NCBI RefSeq assembly: GCF_011378855.1
Contig: NZ_WTLB01000013.1
Coordinates: forward strand, 1-64,000
Direction: 5' to 3'
Length of the DNA: 64,000 nt
From: Pseudoalteromonas sp. Z1A8
GTDB taxonomy: Bacteria > Pseudomonadota > Gammaproteobacteria > Enterobacterales > Alteromonadaceae
The stretch's first letter is position 1. Every line of letters begins with the position of its first letter. The notes below the pieces were generated by a model, which ran no database searches, had not been told where the DNA came from, and saw nothing but the letters and a program-made list of their open reading frames with translations. Of the stretch, positions 54,781 through 64,000 are shown one piece after another. Position numbers and translations under genes: made by a program.

Positions 54781-55596
54781 TTAATCAAATAAAGCGACTG
54801 TTTGGCGTGTAAGGGCTATTAACTCACCCGACTGCGACCATATACAGCCATCTTCTAAACCGTAACCATCTTTTGAATGATGTGTAATTGCTTCAAAACC
54901 TAGCCACTCGCCGGGAGTTAAATTTGGCTCTTGTACAAACTCTAAATACCACGACATGCTACTTGCCGGCGCAGGTTGTTTGAACATTTGTAAGAGGGTT
55001 GGCGGCCATGCATCGGTAAGTGCAATAACATGGGCCTCTGTTATCTGCTCTGGCGTATGCTTAAAGCGCATCCAACCACCTAGGTGAGACGTTTCTGCAC
55101 TACTAAATGGCATACCACCTTGTTGTGGGCATAAATCAACATGCTGAAAAAACTCAGGCATCTGACCTTTTATAAAAGGTAATTTATGACGCGCATCTAC
55201 CGGCTTTAAGCCCAATGACTTTGAAACAGGCACATTAATGCCCGAGTCTCTGCTTTTTGCAAAACACGCTTGTACTATTACACATACTTGTTCATTTTGA
55301 ATCGCTTTGGCTAATACCTGTGTACTACTTTTACCTTGGCGTAGTATTTCAACCGACAATGAAAAAGGAGTATCGGCCAGTAATGGCCCTACAAAATTAG
55401 TACTGAGAGAGAGTAAGCGACGATCATTCGTTACCTTACCTCTAATTGCTTGATAAAGTAATGCAGCAGAAAGGCCACCAAACGCGGTTCTGCCTTGGCA
55501 CCAATTTTCTGGAAATTGCATGGTGCTAGTTGATTGTTCGATATTATCTGAATTTCCAAGATTTGCGGCTTGTTGAAGTAATTGCTCAAAATGCAT
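54781..55596 (-). CDS. Acyl-CoA thioesterase (TesB-like double hot-dog)
   Basis: A 271-residue protein with two hot-dog folds. The first (about 25-115) contains NWCQGRTAFGGLSAALLYQA, the usual loop over the acyl channel. The second (about 145-270) contains HLGGWMRFKHTPEQI, VIALTDAWPPTLLQM and YLEFVQEPNLTPGEWLGFEA with the conserved Asp. It should hydrolyse acyl-CoA in the cytoplasm; chain length cannot be predicted. The gene is divergent from dnaK across 241 bases. Confidence 0.85.
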   Translation of the reverse strand: MHFEQLLQQAANLGNSDNIEQSTSTMQFPENWCQGRTAFGGLSAALLYQAIRGKVTNDRRLLSLSTNFVGPLLADTPFSLSVEILRQGKSSTQVLAKAIQNEQVCVIVQACFAKSRDSGINVPVSKSLGLKPVDARHKLPFIKGQMPEFFQHVDLCPQQGGMPFSSAETSHLGGWMRFKHTPEQITEAHVIALTDAWPPTLLQMFKQPAPASSMSWYLEFVQEPNLTPGEWLGFEAITHHSKDGYGLEDGCIWSQSGELIALTRQTVALFD

Positions 55597-55761
55597 GTGG
55601 ATGTCCTTTTAAAGTGCGATTTAATAAATTTATAACACAACCCAACTAGTCAGACCAGTAATTAAAAACCTCTCTGGCGGTGTAAAAATCACCATTCCTT
55701 ACAATTATCAGGGTTATTTTGTAAATAAATCACAAAAAATGAATTTTTTTTCATTTTTACA

Positions 55762-55790
55762 GTTGAATTAAGTTTGCAGCATCCCTATTA
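55762..55790 (+). promoter_or_regulatory. Candidate sigma-32 (heat-shock) promoter of dnaK
   Basis: GTTGAAT (55762-55768) resembles the -35 CTTGAAA, and CCCTATTA (55783-55790) resembles the -10 CCCCATTTA. The spacer is 14 bases. The dnaK ATG lies 47 bases downstream. Confidence 0.55.
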
Positions 55791-55837
55791 ACTAAGTCAT
55801 CGAACGTATTAACGAATATTGAAGTTGGAGAAGTTTC

Positions 55838-57754
55838 ATGGGTAAAATTATCGGAATCGATTTAGGTACTACAAACTCTTGTGTTGCAGTACTTGATGGT
55901 GGCAAAGCACGTGTTATTGAAAACGCTGAAGGCGATCGCACAACCCCGTCTATTATTGCTTATACGCAAGACGGTGAAACATTAGTTGGTCAATCAGCTA
56001 AACGTCAAGCGGTTACTAACCCGACAAACACATTATTTGCAATCAAGCGTTTAATTGGTCGTCGTTTTGAAGACGAAGAAGTACAACGCGATATCGGCAT
56101 CATGCCGTTTAAAATTGTTAAAGCTGACAACGGCGATGCATGGGTAGAAGCGGGCGGCGAAAAACGCGCTGCACCACAAATTTCTGCTGAAGTACTGAAA
56201 AAAATGAAGAAAACAGCTGAAGACTTCTTAGGTGAAGAAGTAACTGAAGCCGTAATCACAGTACCTGCATACTTTAACGATTCACAACGTCAAGCAACTA
56301 AAGATGCGGGTCGTATTGCGGGTCTTGAAGTTAAACGTATTATTAATGAGCCAACTGCTGCGGCACTTGCTTACGGTATGGATAAAAACCGTGGCGAAAA
56401 CGTAGTTGCAGTATATGACTTAGGTGGCGGTACTTTCGATTTATCAATCATTGAGATTGATGAAGTTGAAGGCGAGCACACTTTTGAAGTACTTGCTACA
56501 AACGGCGACACTCACTTAGGTGGTGAAGATTTCGATAACCGCGTAATCAACTACTTAGTAGCTGAATTCAAGAAAGATCAAGGCTTAGACTTAAAAACTG
56601 ATCCTCTTGCAATGCAACGTGTTAAAGAAGCTGCTGAAAAAGCTAAAATAGAACTTTCATCTGCACAGTCTACTGAAGTAAATCTTCCGTATGTAACTGC
56701 TGATGCATCTGGTCCTAAGCACATGAACGTGAAACTAACACGCGCTAAGCTTGAGTCACTAGTTGAAGATTTAGTAATGAAGTCTCTAGAGCCGCTTAAA
56801 CGTGCACTTGCTGATGCTGATTTATCAGTAAGCGACATCAACGACATTATCCTTGTTGGTGGCCAAACACGTATGCCTTTAGTACAAAAAACGGTTGCTG
56901 ATTTCTTCGGTAAAGAGCCACGTAAAGATGTTAACCCTGATGAAGCAGTTGCAGTAGGCGCAGCGATTCAAGGTGGTGTATTAGCGGGTGATGTTAAAGA
57001 TGTACTTTTACTAGACGTTTCTCCATTATCTCTAGGTATCGAGACAATGGGTTCAGTAATGACTGCATTGATTGAGAAAAATACGACGATTCCTACTAAG
57101 AAATCGCAAACATTCTCAACAGCTGAAGACAACCAATCTGCTGTAACAATTCACGTGTTACAAGGTGAGCGTAAACGTTCAAGCGATAATAAATCTTTAG
57201 GTCAATTTAACCTAGAAGGTATTCGCCCAGCACAACGTGGTACACCGCAAATTGAAGTAACATTTGATGTTGATGCTGATGGTATCTTACATGTATCTGC
57301 TAAAGATAAAGATACAGGTAAAGAGCAAAAAATTACGATTCAAGCATCTTCTGGCTTAAGCGATGAAGAAGTTGAAAAAATGGTTCGTGATGCAGAAGCA
57401 CATGCTGAGGACGATAAAAAGTTTGAAGAACTTGTAGCTGCTCGTAACCAAGCTGATGCTTTAGTTCACGGTACTCGTAAGCAAATTGAAGAAGCTGGCG
57501 ATGCATTACCAAGCGAAGATAAAGAAGCGATTGAAGCTGCTGTTGTAGATTTAGAAGCTGCAATTAAGAGCGACAATAAAGAAGAGATTGAAGCTAAAAC
57601 TCAAGCTCTTGCTGAAAAGTCTCAAAAACTGATGGAAATTGCCCAAGCGAAAGCACAGCAAGGTTCAGCAGATGCAGGCGAGCAACAGCAATCAGCTAAG
57701 CAAGACGACGACGTTGTTGATGCAGAGTTCGAAGAAGTGAAAGACGACAAGTAA
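55838..57754 (+). CDS. dnaK: Chaperone DnaK (Hsp70)
   Basis: A 638-residue ATP-dependent chaperone. It opens [20 protein letters not shown] (phosphate-binding loop 1) and contains the Hsp70 signatures [17 protein letters not shown] and [14 protein letters not shown]. The substrate-binding domain (about 390-500) is followed by the helical lid and the C-terminal acidic tail ending [13 protein letters not shown] precedes the ATG by seven bases. dnaJ follows after a hairpin at 57826-57857, and grpE is not adjacent. It works with DnaJ and GrpE in folding and heat-shock control. Confidence 0.99.
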   Translation: MGKIIGIDLGTTNSCVAVLDGGKARVIENAEGDRTTPSIIAYTQDGETLVGQSAKRQAVTNPTNTLFAIKRLIGRRFEDEEVQRDIGIMPFKIVKADNGDAWVEAGGEKRAAPQISAEVLKKMKKTAEDFLGEEVTEAVITVPAYFNDSQRQATKDAGRIAGLEVKRIINEPTAAALAYGMDKNRGENVVAVYDLGGGTFDLSIIEIDEVEGEHTFEVLATNGDTHLGGEDFDNRVINYLVAEFKKDQGLDLKTDPLAMQRVKEAAEKAKIELSSAQSTEVNLPYVTADASGPKHMNVKLTRAKLESLVEDLVMKSLEPLKRALADADLSVSDINDIILVGGQTRMPLVQKTVADFFGKEPRKDVNPDEAVAVGAAIQGGVLAGDVKDVLLLDVSPLSLGIETMGSVMTALIEKNTTIPTKKSQTFSTAEDNQSAVTIHVLQGERKRSSDNKSLGQFNLEGIRPAQRGTPQIEVTFDVDADGILHVSAKDKDTGKEQKITIQASSGLSDEEVEKMVRDAEAHAEDDKKFEELVAARNQADALVHGTRKQIEEAGDALPSEDKEAIEAAVVDLEAAIKSDNKEEIEAKTQALAEKSQKLMEIAQAKAQQGSADAGEQQQSAKQDDDVVDAEFEEVKDDK

Positions 57755-57825
57755 TTGTTGCTACCGCTTCTCGCTAACCAAAAACACTTAACTACGTTAG
57801 TTGTTTAGGTTAGGATGAACAATTG

Positions 57826-57857
57826 AGGCGCGCGAGCAATAGCTTGTCGCGCCTTTT
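57826..57857 (+). terminator. Hairpin between dnaK and dnaJ
   Basis: AGGCGCG pairs with CGCGCCT, with an inner GAGC/GCTT helix, followed by TTTT. In dnaK-dnaJ operons such a hairpin often lowers dnaJ expression relative to dnaK. Confidence 0.7.
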
Positions 57858-57956
57858 GCATGTGTTTAAGGTTCAAAAATTCAATGATAAATCGATGCGA
57901 TTTATCGGTTTATCCTGCAGCTTATGCTGCAAACAGAAAAGAGTAGTGTGATAGAT

Positions 57957-59096
57957 ATGTCAAAACGCGATTATTACGAAGTCCTCGGCGTAAGCAAAGA
58001 TGCGAGTGAGCGAGACATAAAAAAGGCGTATAAACGCTTAGCGATGAAATATCATCCAGATCGTACCGCAGGCGATAAAGATCTCGAAACAAAGTTTAAA
58101 GAAGTTAAAGAAGCGTACGAAATTTTAACTGATAGCCAAAAACGTCAAATGTATGACCAACATGGTCACGCAGCATTTGAACAAGGTGGCGGCGGTGGTC
58201 ACGGTGGTTTTGGTGGCGGCCATGGCGACTTTGGTGATGTATTTGGCGACGTGTTTGGTGATATTTTTGGTGGCGGCGGTGGCCGACGTCAATCTCGTCA
58301 GCAACGAGGATCTGATTTACGTTACAACATGGATTTAAGCTTAGAAGAAGCGGTTCGTGGTAAAGAAGTTGAAATTAAAGTACCTACATGGGTTGGCTGT
58401 GAGCCGTGTGATGGCAGCGGTGCTAAAGCGGGTTCTAAACCTAAAACATGTACAACGTGTCATGGTGCTGGCCAAGTGCAAATGCGCCAAGGTTTCTTTG
58501 CTGTACAACAAACGTGTCCAACGTGTCAGGGACAAGGTCAGATTATTTCAGATCCTTGTAATAAATGTCACGGTCAAGGCCGCGTAGAAAAAACTAAAAC
58601 GCTTTCAGTTAAAATTCCAGCTGGCGTTGATACAGGCGATCGTATCCGCTTAACAGGTGAAGGCGAAGCAGGAATGCACGGCGCGCCATCAGGCGACTTG
58701 TACGTGCAAGTATCGGTTCGCGAGCATGAAATATTTGTACGTGAAGCAAACAATTTATACTGTGAAGTACCAATTAGCTTTACGACAGCAGGTTTGGGTG
58801 GCGAAATTCAAGTGCCAACACTTGATGGCCGTGCAAAACTTAAAATACCTTCTGAAACGCAAACAGGCAAAATGTTCCGTATGCGTGGCAAGGGTGTTAA
58901 GTCTGTACGCAGCGGCGCTCAGGGCGATCTAATTTGTAAGGTAGTAATCGAAACGCCAGTTAATTTGAATGAGCGTCAACGTGAACTATTAACAGAGTTA
59001 GATGAAAGCATGGGCACAGACAGCTCAAAAAACCGACCTAAAGAGCAAGGCTTTTTTGACGGTGTTAAAAAGTTTTTTGATGACTTAACTAAATAA
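57957..59096 (+). CDS. dnaJ: Co-chaperone DnaJ (Hsp40)
   Basis: A 379-residue type-I DnaJ. The J domain ([14 protein letters not shown], with HPD in [10 protein letters not shown] near residue 33) stimulates DnaK. A Gly/Phe-rich stretch (about 70-110) follows, and then four zinc repeats: [24 protein letters not shown] and CNKCHGQG. The C-terminal substrate-binding domains complete it. I use ATG at 57957, the standard [10 protein letters not shown] start; an in-frame start at 57924 adds 11 residues. A terminator follows at 59117-59147. Confidence 0.98.
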   Translation: MSKRDYYEVLGVSKDASERDIKKAYKRLAMKYHPDRTAGDKDLETKFKEVKEAYEILTDSQKRQMYDQHGHAAFEQGGGGGHGGFGGGHGDFGDVFGDVFGDIFGGGGGRRQSRQQRGSDLRYNMDLSLEEAVRGKEVEIKVPTWVGCEPCDGSGAKAGSKPKTCTTCHGAGQVQMRQGFFAVQQTCPTCQGQGQIISDPCNKCHGQGRVEKTKTLSVKIPAGVDTGDRIRLTGEGEAGMHGAPSGDLYVQVSVREHEIFVREANNLYCEVPISFTTAGLGGEIQVPTLDGRAKLKIPSETQTGKMFRMRGKGVKSVRSGAQGDLICKVVIETPVNLNERQRELLTELDESMGTDSSKNRPKEQGFFDGVKKFFDDLTK

Positions 59097-59116
59097 ATTT
59101 ACGTTTAGTTATTAAT

Positions 59117-59147
59117 AAAACGGCGCTATTTTAGCGCCGTTTTTTTT
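59117..59147 (+). terminator. Rho-independent terminator of dnaJ
   Basis: AAAACGGCGCTA pairs with TAGCGCCGTTTT around TTT, followed by a run of T. Confidence 0.93.
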
Positions 59148-59197
59148 GCTTAAAATTGTGCTACTTTAATATTAATTCAGCAATATGATAAATGATT

Positions 59198-59659
59198 ATG
59201 ACACCAGCTATCGAACTATTAAAAAAACAAAAAATTCCCTTTGAAGTGCTCAGCTATGAACACGATACAAGTAATAGCCATTATGGGCTTGAAGCCGTTG
59301 AAAAGTTAAATTTAGATAGTGCTCAGGTATATAAAACTCTCGTTCTTGAAACGCACGAAGGCCAACTAATTGTTGCTGTCACCCCTGTTTCTCAACAAGT
59401 TAACTTAAAACAGCTAGCAAAATTATGTGGTACTAAAAAAGTAGTGATGGCTGCCCCACAAAAAGTCCAAACTAGCACGGGTTATATTTTAGGTGGAGTA
59501 AGTCCTCTTGGGCAAAAAAAACGTCTAACTACGTTTATTCATAGTAGTGCTTCACTGTTTAGCACTATTAATGTGAGCGCCGGAAAACGAGGCTTAGAAA
59601 TTGCACTCTCACCAACTGATTTGGCTGTATTGACTAACGCTAAATTTGGCGATTTATAG
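59198..59659 (+). CDS. ybaK: Cys-tRNA(Pro) deacylase (YbaK/EbsC family)
   Basis: A 153-residue trans-editing enzyme that removes cysteine wrongly loaded on tRNA(Pro) by prolyl-tRNA synthetase. The family core is VYKTLVLE with the catalytic lysine (near residue 45), then LIVAVTPVSQQVNLK and GYILGGVSPLGQKKRL. It lacks any synthetase domain, as expected for the free-standing form. ATG at 59198 (MTPAIELL) is the usual start; ATG at 59192 adds two residues. A hairpin at 59674-59696 lacks a T-run. Confidence 0.9.
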   Translation: MTPAIELLKKQKIPFEVLSYEHDTSNSHYGLEAVEKLNLDSAQVYKTLVLETHEGQLIVAVTPVSQQVNLKQLAKLCGTKKVVMAAPQKVQTSTGYILGGVSPLGQKKRLTTFIHSSASLFSTINVSAGKRGLEIALSPTDLAVLTNAKFGDL

Positions 59660-59809
59660 ACTTTATTTTGTATAATTACCTTCTGTACAGGTAATTAATT
59701 CAAGTTAAGCCATTTGCTCAATCCCCTATTTGTAGCTACATTTAGAGTATCTTTATACCGTTAATATTTAATACTAAACGGTATTATACTTTTGTATACG
59801 GCTGTTTGT

Positions 59810-60214
59810 ATGAACCTTTTAGATGTTGATTATTTTGCAATACTTGTAGCTGCACTTTCATCTTTTATGCTTGGCGGTGTATGGTACTCAAAAGCTTTAT
59901 TTAAAAATGCATGGCTAGAAAGTATTGGCTTAACCGACCAAGATTTGCAGTCGGCTAATCCTAAGTTGATATTTGGCGGCAGCTTTTTTTTAGTGTTTAT
60001 AGCGGCTTTAATGCTGTCTCTTTTTTTAGGTAAAGACGCAAGCTTAGGTGAAAGTATAGGGACTGGCTTTATTATCGGCTTTTTTTGGATTGGCAGTTCA
60101 TTAGGATTAAGTTATATATTTGAGCAACGTCCTTTAAAGCTTTTTTTAATTAACGGGGGGTATCACATTTTACAGTTTTCGTTAATGGGGCTTATTTTAG
60201 GGCTATGGCCGTAA
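59810..60214 (+). CDS. DUF1761-family membrane protein
   Basis: A 134-residue protein with four membrane segments. FAILVAALSSFMLGGVWYSKALFKNAW is the family opening, followed by AALMLSLFLGKDASLGESIGTGFIIGFFWIG and the last pair ending YHILQFSLMGLILGLWP. Function is unknown. Start at ATG 59810; an in-frame TTG at 59792 lies upstream without a ribosome site. Confidence 0.82.
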   Translation: MNLLDVDYFAILVAALSSFMLGGVWYSKALFKNAWLESIGLTDQDLQSANPKLIFGGSFFLVFIAALMLSLFLGKDASLGESIGTGFIIGFFWIGSSLGLSYIFEQRPLKLFLINGGYHILQFSLMGLILGLWP

Positions 60215-60306
60215 AATTTTAATAACCATTAACGCCTAATTTGATTCTTATCTACGAGTAGAGTAGTTTTATATAATCTCCATTTACATGATTGGTAAAG
60301 GTATTA

Positions 60307-60675
60307 ATGAAAATATTAGTTGTTGATGATATGCCGCTTATGCGTCATGTATTAATTAATATGTTGAGAAAACTAGAGTATAGCAATATCGTTGAAGCCA
60401 CTGATGGATTGCAAGCTTTGGCTTTTTTACACAATCAGCATTTTGATTTGGTTATTACAGACCTCCATATGCCAAAAATGAATGGTGTTGATTTACTCGC
60501 AAATATTAGAAAAGATGAAGCTCTTGCTGATATTCCTGTATTGATGGTCACCTGTGAAGATGGTACAGATAAAGTTAAGCAAGTTATTGCAGCTAAAGTG
60601 TCGGGGTTTATAATTAAACCTTTTAATATGAATGTATTATCATCTCAATTAAACCGCTTCTTTTTTAAAGATTAG
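60307..60675 (+). CDS. Stand-alone CheY-like receiver protein
   Basis: A 122-residue single receiver domain with no output domain. The acidic pocket is D7-D8, the phosphorylation site is D52 (DLVITDLHMPKMNG), T/C follow in LMVTCEDG and the conserved lysine is in GFIIKPFNMN. The YSNIVEATDGLQALAFL stretch resembles CheY. I use ATG at 60307, with AAAGG five bases before it. No chemotaxis or kinase gene is adjacent, so partner and target are unknown; DctB lies close by but has its own partner. Confidence 0.88.
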   Translation: MKILVVDDMPLMRHVLINMLRKLEYSNIVEATDGLQALAFLHNQHFDLVITDLHMPKMNGVDLLANIRKDEALADIPVLMVTCEDGTDKVKQVIAAKVSGFIIKPFNMNVLSSQLNRFFFKD

Positions 60676-60818
60676 GCTGTATTTATTTATAGCCACAAAA
60701 CTATTATGAGCTTATTCTCAATAAACATACCGCATAAAAATTCTAAGTTCCTGTTGTAACCTTTACCTATCTAAACTGATATCATAGTTAATTACTTTTT
60801 ATAATCCAGTAGGACGTA

Positions 60819-61070
60819 ATGGCAAAACCCAATAAAAAAGGCCCTACTAAAACGGTCGATATTTTTTGCTCAGCCTGTAAAGCTTCGTTATTTAAATACC
60901 GAAAAGGAGGGAAAGGGGCATTAGTTAAGTGTTTTAAAGAGCGTATTAGTCAAGACTTTACAAGTGAGCCATGTATTTGCCCTAACTGTAGCCGTCCATT
61001 TGCCCGAGAAGCTATTATTCGTGGTGCACCAGCCTATAAAATTATCGGCGGAAAAGTAACGTTTAAATAA
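60819..61070 (+). CDS. Zinc-ribbon small protein
   Basis: An 83-residue basic protein with CSAC (residues 17-20) and CICPNC (52-57), which together form a likely zinc ribbon. C38 may also take part. The segment between them (SLFKYRKGGKGALVKCFKER) is strongly basic, so nucleic-acid or ribosome contact is possible. AGGA precedes the ATG. No named family is recognised with confidence. Confidence 0.7.
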   Translation: MAKPNKKGPTKTVDIFCSACKASLFKYRKGGKGALVKCFKERISQDFTSEPCICPNCSRPFAREAIIRGAPAYKIIGGKVTFK

Positions 61071-61156
61071 AGTTTTGAAGTAAAGCCTTCTCCATACGGA
61101 CATATGGCCTTGTTAGAATTTACCATATTGATAGAATCGCTCGGTTTGCTGTTTCA

Positions 61157-61228
61157 ATGAATGAAAAAACACCCTCCCCATGGATTGGGCCAGTTTATTG
61201 GGTTATTTTAAAAATGGATAAAGGATAG
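61157..61228 (+). CDS. Candidate 23-residue peptide upstream of the CBU_0592 gene
   Basis: A frame encodes MNEKTPSPWIGPVYWVILK and ends MDKG at TAG, four bases before the next start. It has a hydrophobic middle. It might be a small membrane peptide or a translational leader, but could be chance. Confidence 0.25.
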   Translation: MNEKTPSPWIGPVYWVILKMDKG

Positions 61229-61232
61229 TTTC

Positions 61233-61496
61233 GTGATAGCACTCTTATTTGACATCATAGGCATGACAGGTACTTTTTTAGTAGTTGGTTCATTTTTCTT
61301 ACTGCAGCTAGGTAAAACGTCTCCAGCTAGCCTAACGTATAATATGATGAATTTAACAGGGGCGATTTTATTGTTAATTAGCCTTTGCTATAACTTTAAT
61401 TTAGCAAGCTTTGTGATTGAAATATTTTGGATAGCCGCATCATTAATCGGTTTATACAAATACTTAAAAAACAGATCAACTTTAGCTACAAATTAA
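61233..61496 (+). CDS. CBU_0592-like small membrane protein
   Basis: An 87-residue protein with three membrane segments: LFDIIGMTGTFLVVGSFFLLQ, LTYNMMNLTGAILLLISLCY and ASFVIEIFWIAASLIGLYKY. This matches the CBU_0592 family, of unknown function. It starts with GTG, preceded by AAGGA seven bases before. A hairpin terminator follows at 61527-61558. Confidence 0.85.
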   Translation: MIALLFDIIGMTGTFLVVGSFFLLQLGKTSPASLTYNMMNLTGAILLLISLCYNFNLASFVIEIFWIAASLIGLYKYLKNRSTLATN

Positions 61497-61526
61497 TAAA
61501 GTATTAATTTTGTTCTACATCTTAGG

Positions 61527-61558
61527 CACTGCAAACATAACTGTTTGCGGTGTTTTTT
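61527..61558 (+). terminator. Terminator after the CBU_0592 gene
   Basis: CACTGCAAAC pairs with GTTTGCGGTG (one G-U) around a 6-base loop, followed by six T. Confidence 0.85.
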
Positions 61559-61686
61559 GCTTTTAGGGTTAAATTTAGTTAGTAAGTATAATTAAATGCT
61601 TTTGTTAACAAAAAGTTTATATATCTGTGTCCTATAAGTCGTTACACTAGCTGCCTTAAATTTTTAGGCTATTTCTCGGGCAGGCC

Positions 61687-63417
61687 ATGTTTACGTTTTC
61701 TAAAAAAATAATTACAGTATGTTTATTATTAGTATTAATTTTAGTTGTTACATTTTGGGTAGGCCGCACTAACGATATTGAAAAAGCAACGGTGCAAGCA
61801 CAAAGCCAAATTACTCAATTAAATAATTATATTGATACAGAGCTAGCTCGTTTTTCTGCTATTCCACAACTGCTCACTTACAATCAGTTAATGATTGATT
61901 TTGTAAGTGGTGAGCAACAACATTACAACGCTATTAATAACTACTTGGCCGACATTCAACAGGCAAGTGGCTCCTCTGATATATTCGTACTTAATACTCA
62001 AGGCGAGGTTACAGCGAGTAGCAATTGGCAAGTTGATTACACCTTTTTAGGTAGTAACTTTGCATTTAGACCTTATTTTAAACGTGCCTTCGCAGGCGAA
62101 AAAGTGGCCTATTTTGCCTTAGGTATGCGCTCAAAAGAGCGAGGAATTTATTTTTCACAAGCGGTTTATCACGACAACAAAGCGGTAGGTGTTGTGGTAT
62201 TAAAGGTTAATGTAAGTAAATTTGAAAATGATAGAGAGCTTTTAAATACATCAATGGCGAGTCATTTTTACTTGCAGCTTGCTGATGACGTTATTGCTAT
62301 GTCGGATGTGCCCGCTTGGCGTTTAAATAGTTTTAGTGAGTTTGATATAACGCAGCGTCGTGATATTAAATTACGCAGAGCGTATTTAGATCATCAACCT
62401 GCATATGTTGAGCAATTTCAATATATTAGTGAAGGTATAACGCATTATAAAATAAATAAAAAGTTATATGTAAGCGCAGCTAAACCACTGCGTTATTTTA
62501 GCGCAAATATGTATGTGCTTGTTGATGTAACCTCTGTAAATTCGGCGCAATTACCTCGATTATTTTGGGTTAGTGTTATTTACGGTTTAATAACTATTAT
62601 AGGCTATAGCTTACTGGCTCGTTTTGCTGGCTATAAAAAACTTTTATATTCAAGACACAGTCTAGAAACAAAAGTAATTGAGCGAACACAAGAGCTTGAA
62701 AAAGCACAAGTTGCGCTAGTGCAATCTGCTAAGCTGGCCACAATAGGGCAGTTAAGTGCAGGCATTAATCATGAAATAAATCAGCCATTAAGTGCAATTA
62801 ACACTTACCTTGCAAGTGCTAAAAGGTTATTAGCTAAGCAAAACTATAGCGCTCTAGCTGAGAGCCTTAATGTTGTTGAAGGGCTTGTTGATCGAGTGCA
62901 TAAAATAGTCGGACAGTTAAAGCATTTTAGCAAACCCTCACAAACTCAATTACGGCCTCACCCATTGGCGGGTTTAATTAATAACGCTTTAATGATAGCC
63001 AGCTCGCAATTAAAGCAAGATAACGTGCAAGTAGATCCACCTCAAATAGATGGTGCGTTGATTGTATGGGTAGATTCGCTTAAATTTGAGCAAGTGCTGG
63101 TTAATCTGATTACTAATGCAAGCCAGGCAATGAATGGCGCAATAGTTCGTAAATTGAGCTTTAAGGTTGAATGCTTTGATAACCGCGTAAAACTTTCAAT
63201 TTTAGATACCGGTTCGGGTATCGAACAACATGCATTTGGTAATTTATTTGAACCATTTTACAGTACTAAAGCAAGTAATGGTTTAGGGCTTGGGTTATCT
63301 ATATCAAAGCAAATTATTGATTCGTTTAGCGGATCTTTAAGTGCACATAATAGATTGGAAGGGGGGGCTGAGTTTATAATAAGCTTATCGAGTACGCAGG
63401 ATAAAGCAGATGATTGA
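61687..63417 (+). CDS. dctB: DctB-type C4-dicarboxylate sensor histidine kinase
   Basis: A 576-residue membrane sensor kinase. Two membrane segments (about 8-25 and 292-310) enclose a double-PAS-like periplasmic domain. It carries the DctB hallmark FRPYFKRAFAGEKVAYFALG, then RSKERGIYFSQAV. A coiled coil (about 325-350) leads to the kinase, with H362 in GINHEINQPLSAI, the N-box NLITNASQAM and glycine boxes LDTGSGI and GLGLGLSISKQII. C4-dicarboxylates such as succinate and malate are the expected signals. The dctD start overlaps this gene by eight bases. Confidence 0.93.
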   Translation: MFTFSKKIITVCLLLVLILVVTFWVGRTNDIEKATVQAQSQITQLNNYIDTELARFSAIPQLLTYNQLMIDFVSGEQQHYNAINNYLADIQQASGSSDIFVLNTQGEVTASSNWQVDYTFLGSNFAFRPYFKRAFAGEKVAYFALGMRSKERGIYFSQAVYHDNKAVGVVVLKVNVSKFENDRELLNTSMASHFYLQLADDVIAMSDVPAWRLNSFSEFDITQRRDIKLRRAYLDHQPAYVEQFQYISEGITHYKINKKLYVSAAKPLRYFSANMYVLVDVTSVNSAQLPRLFWVSVIYGLITIIGYSLLARFAGYKKLLYSRHSLETKVIERTQELEKAQVALVQSAKLATIGQLSAGINHEINQPLSAINTYLASAKRLLAKQNYSALAESLNVVEGLVDRVHKIVGQLKHFSKPSQTQLRPHPLAGLINNALMIASSQLKQDNVQVDPPQIDGALIVWVDSLKFEQVLVNLITNASQAMNGAIVRKLSFKVECFDNRVKLSILDTGSGIEQHAFGNLFEPFYSTKASNGLGLGLSISKQIIDSFSGSLSAHNRLEGGAEFIISLSSTQDKADD

Positions 63418-64000
63418 ACAATCAGCATGTAAGCACATCATTATTATTGATGATGAAGCTATGATCAGAGATTCATTAAAGCAATTACTGACCCTTGAAG
63501 GCTATACAGTTGAGTGTTTTAGCGATGCAAGCGCCGCCTTAACCAAGCTCAACCGCCGTTTTATGGGCGTGGTGCTTAGCGATATAAATATGCCCACAAT
63601 GGATGGGATAACACTGCTTGAGCAAGTAACTGCCTTTGACAGTGAGCTTCCGGTTATATTTTTAACAGGTTATGCCGATGTAACAATTGCTGTAAAAGCG
63701 ATGCAACTAGGGGCCTATGATTTATTTGAAAAGCCACTTAATGAATCACTACTCGATTGCATAGCTAGGGCCTGCGATAAACGCAGCCTAGTGATTCAAA
63801 ACCGCGCATTAAAATTAGCTGTACAAAAAACCTCAGCACCCGGCGTTCGCATATTGGGTGATACGCCTAAAATGCAAGACATGATGCATTTGCTAAATAC
63901 CGTAATTGATACCCCTGCTGATGTGATGATTGAAGGCGAAACAGGCACGGGTAAAGAGCTTGTAGCACGTTATTTACACGACCAAAGCATTCGTTCTAGC
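63410..64000 (+). CDS. dctD: DctD-type sigma-54 response regulator (cut by the window end)
   Basis: The first 197 residues of an NtrC-family regulator. A receiver domain (about 8-125) has the acidic pair IIDDE, the phosphorylation site in VVLSDINMPTMDG and the lysine in FEKPLNES. It is followed by the start of the AAA+ domain, with ILGDTPKMQDMMHLL and the Walker A GETGTGKELVARYLH. The rest (GAFTGA loop, DNA-binding helix) lies beyond the window. Its ATG at 63410 overlaps dctB, so the two form the DctB-DctD pair that turns on dicarboxylate uptake with sigma-54. The transporter is not in view. Confidence 0.92.
   Translation, partial: MIEQSACKHIIIIDDEAMIRDSLKQLLTLEGYTVECFSDASAALTKLNRRFMGVVLSDINMPTMDGITLLEQVTAFDSELPVIFLTGYADVTIAVKAMQLGAYDLFEKPLNESLLDCIARACDKRSLVIQNRALKLAVQKTSAPGVRILGDTPKMQDMMHLLNTVIDTPADVMIEGETGTGKELVARYLHDQSIRSS

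Noticed and set aside
58153-58932. Several alternate frames inside dnaJ
   Set aside because: They are shadows of a gene with full J-domain and zinc-repeat matches.

Overview
The window looks like a chromosomal segment of a marine gammaproteobacterium of the order Alteromonadales, most likely Pseudoalteromonas. This rests on the AT-rich coding style, the Oar-type TonB receptors, the hmgA-maiA pair, the CBU_0592, DUF1761 and TIGR02647 small proteins, the GlyGly-CTERM protein and the dnaK-dnaJ arrangement. No rRNA gene, tRNA gene, CRISPR array or prophage was seen. The species is an inference from protein style; no search was run.

Layout. Positions 1-3.2 kb are accessory: an IS110-family (IS1111-like) insertion sequence with a 12-bp subterminal inverted repeat and a frameshifted transposase end, the decayed tail of a second transposase, a ParDE toxin-antitoxin pair and a REP-like hairpin. 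From 3.2 to 15 kb are housekeeping genes: a DsbA-family oxidoreductase, an M24 peptidase, a small redox operon (DCC protein, SDR, flavin reductase), ppc, the convergent pyrimidine-salvage genes cdd and udp, an arginase-family hydrolase and a CorC-like membrane protein. From 15.3 to 21.8 kb is a complete RND efflux operon followed by a TetR regulator, with a 24-bp near-palindrome upstream as the probable operator.

From 21.8 to 27.6 kb is the most unusual locus. An ECF sigma factor and its anti-sigma factor sit upstream of a four-gene envelope operon: DUF4331 protein, Ig/cadherin-like lipoprotein, TPR-like secreted protein and HupE/UreJ-type membrane protein with an EF-hand-like loop. The two transcription units carry the same promoter architecture (GCATCC, 16 bases, CGTT), so the sigma factor probably controls both itself and the envelope operon.

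From 27.8 to 33 kb come a fused dual-specificity phosphatase/lipid kinase, small conserved proteins and the homogentisate genes hmgA-maiA with a divergent MarR regulator. From 33 to 44.4 kb are two Oar-type TonB receptors, a secreted S1/P1 nuclease, a PhnD-like periplasmic protein paired with an unknown membrane protein, and a 5'-nucleotidase lipoprotein; together they suggest nucleic-acid or nucleotide scavenging. From 44.5 to 55.6 kb are a 56-residue protein, a GlyGly-CTERM cyclophilin, a MAPEG protein, an M16 peptidase, an NhaC-type antiporter, pqiABC and a thioesterase. From 55.8 kb to the end are dnaK (with a candidate sigma-32 promoter), dnaJ, ybaK, small membrane and zinc-ribbon proteins, a stand-alone receiver, and dctB followed by dctD, which is cut by the window end.
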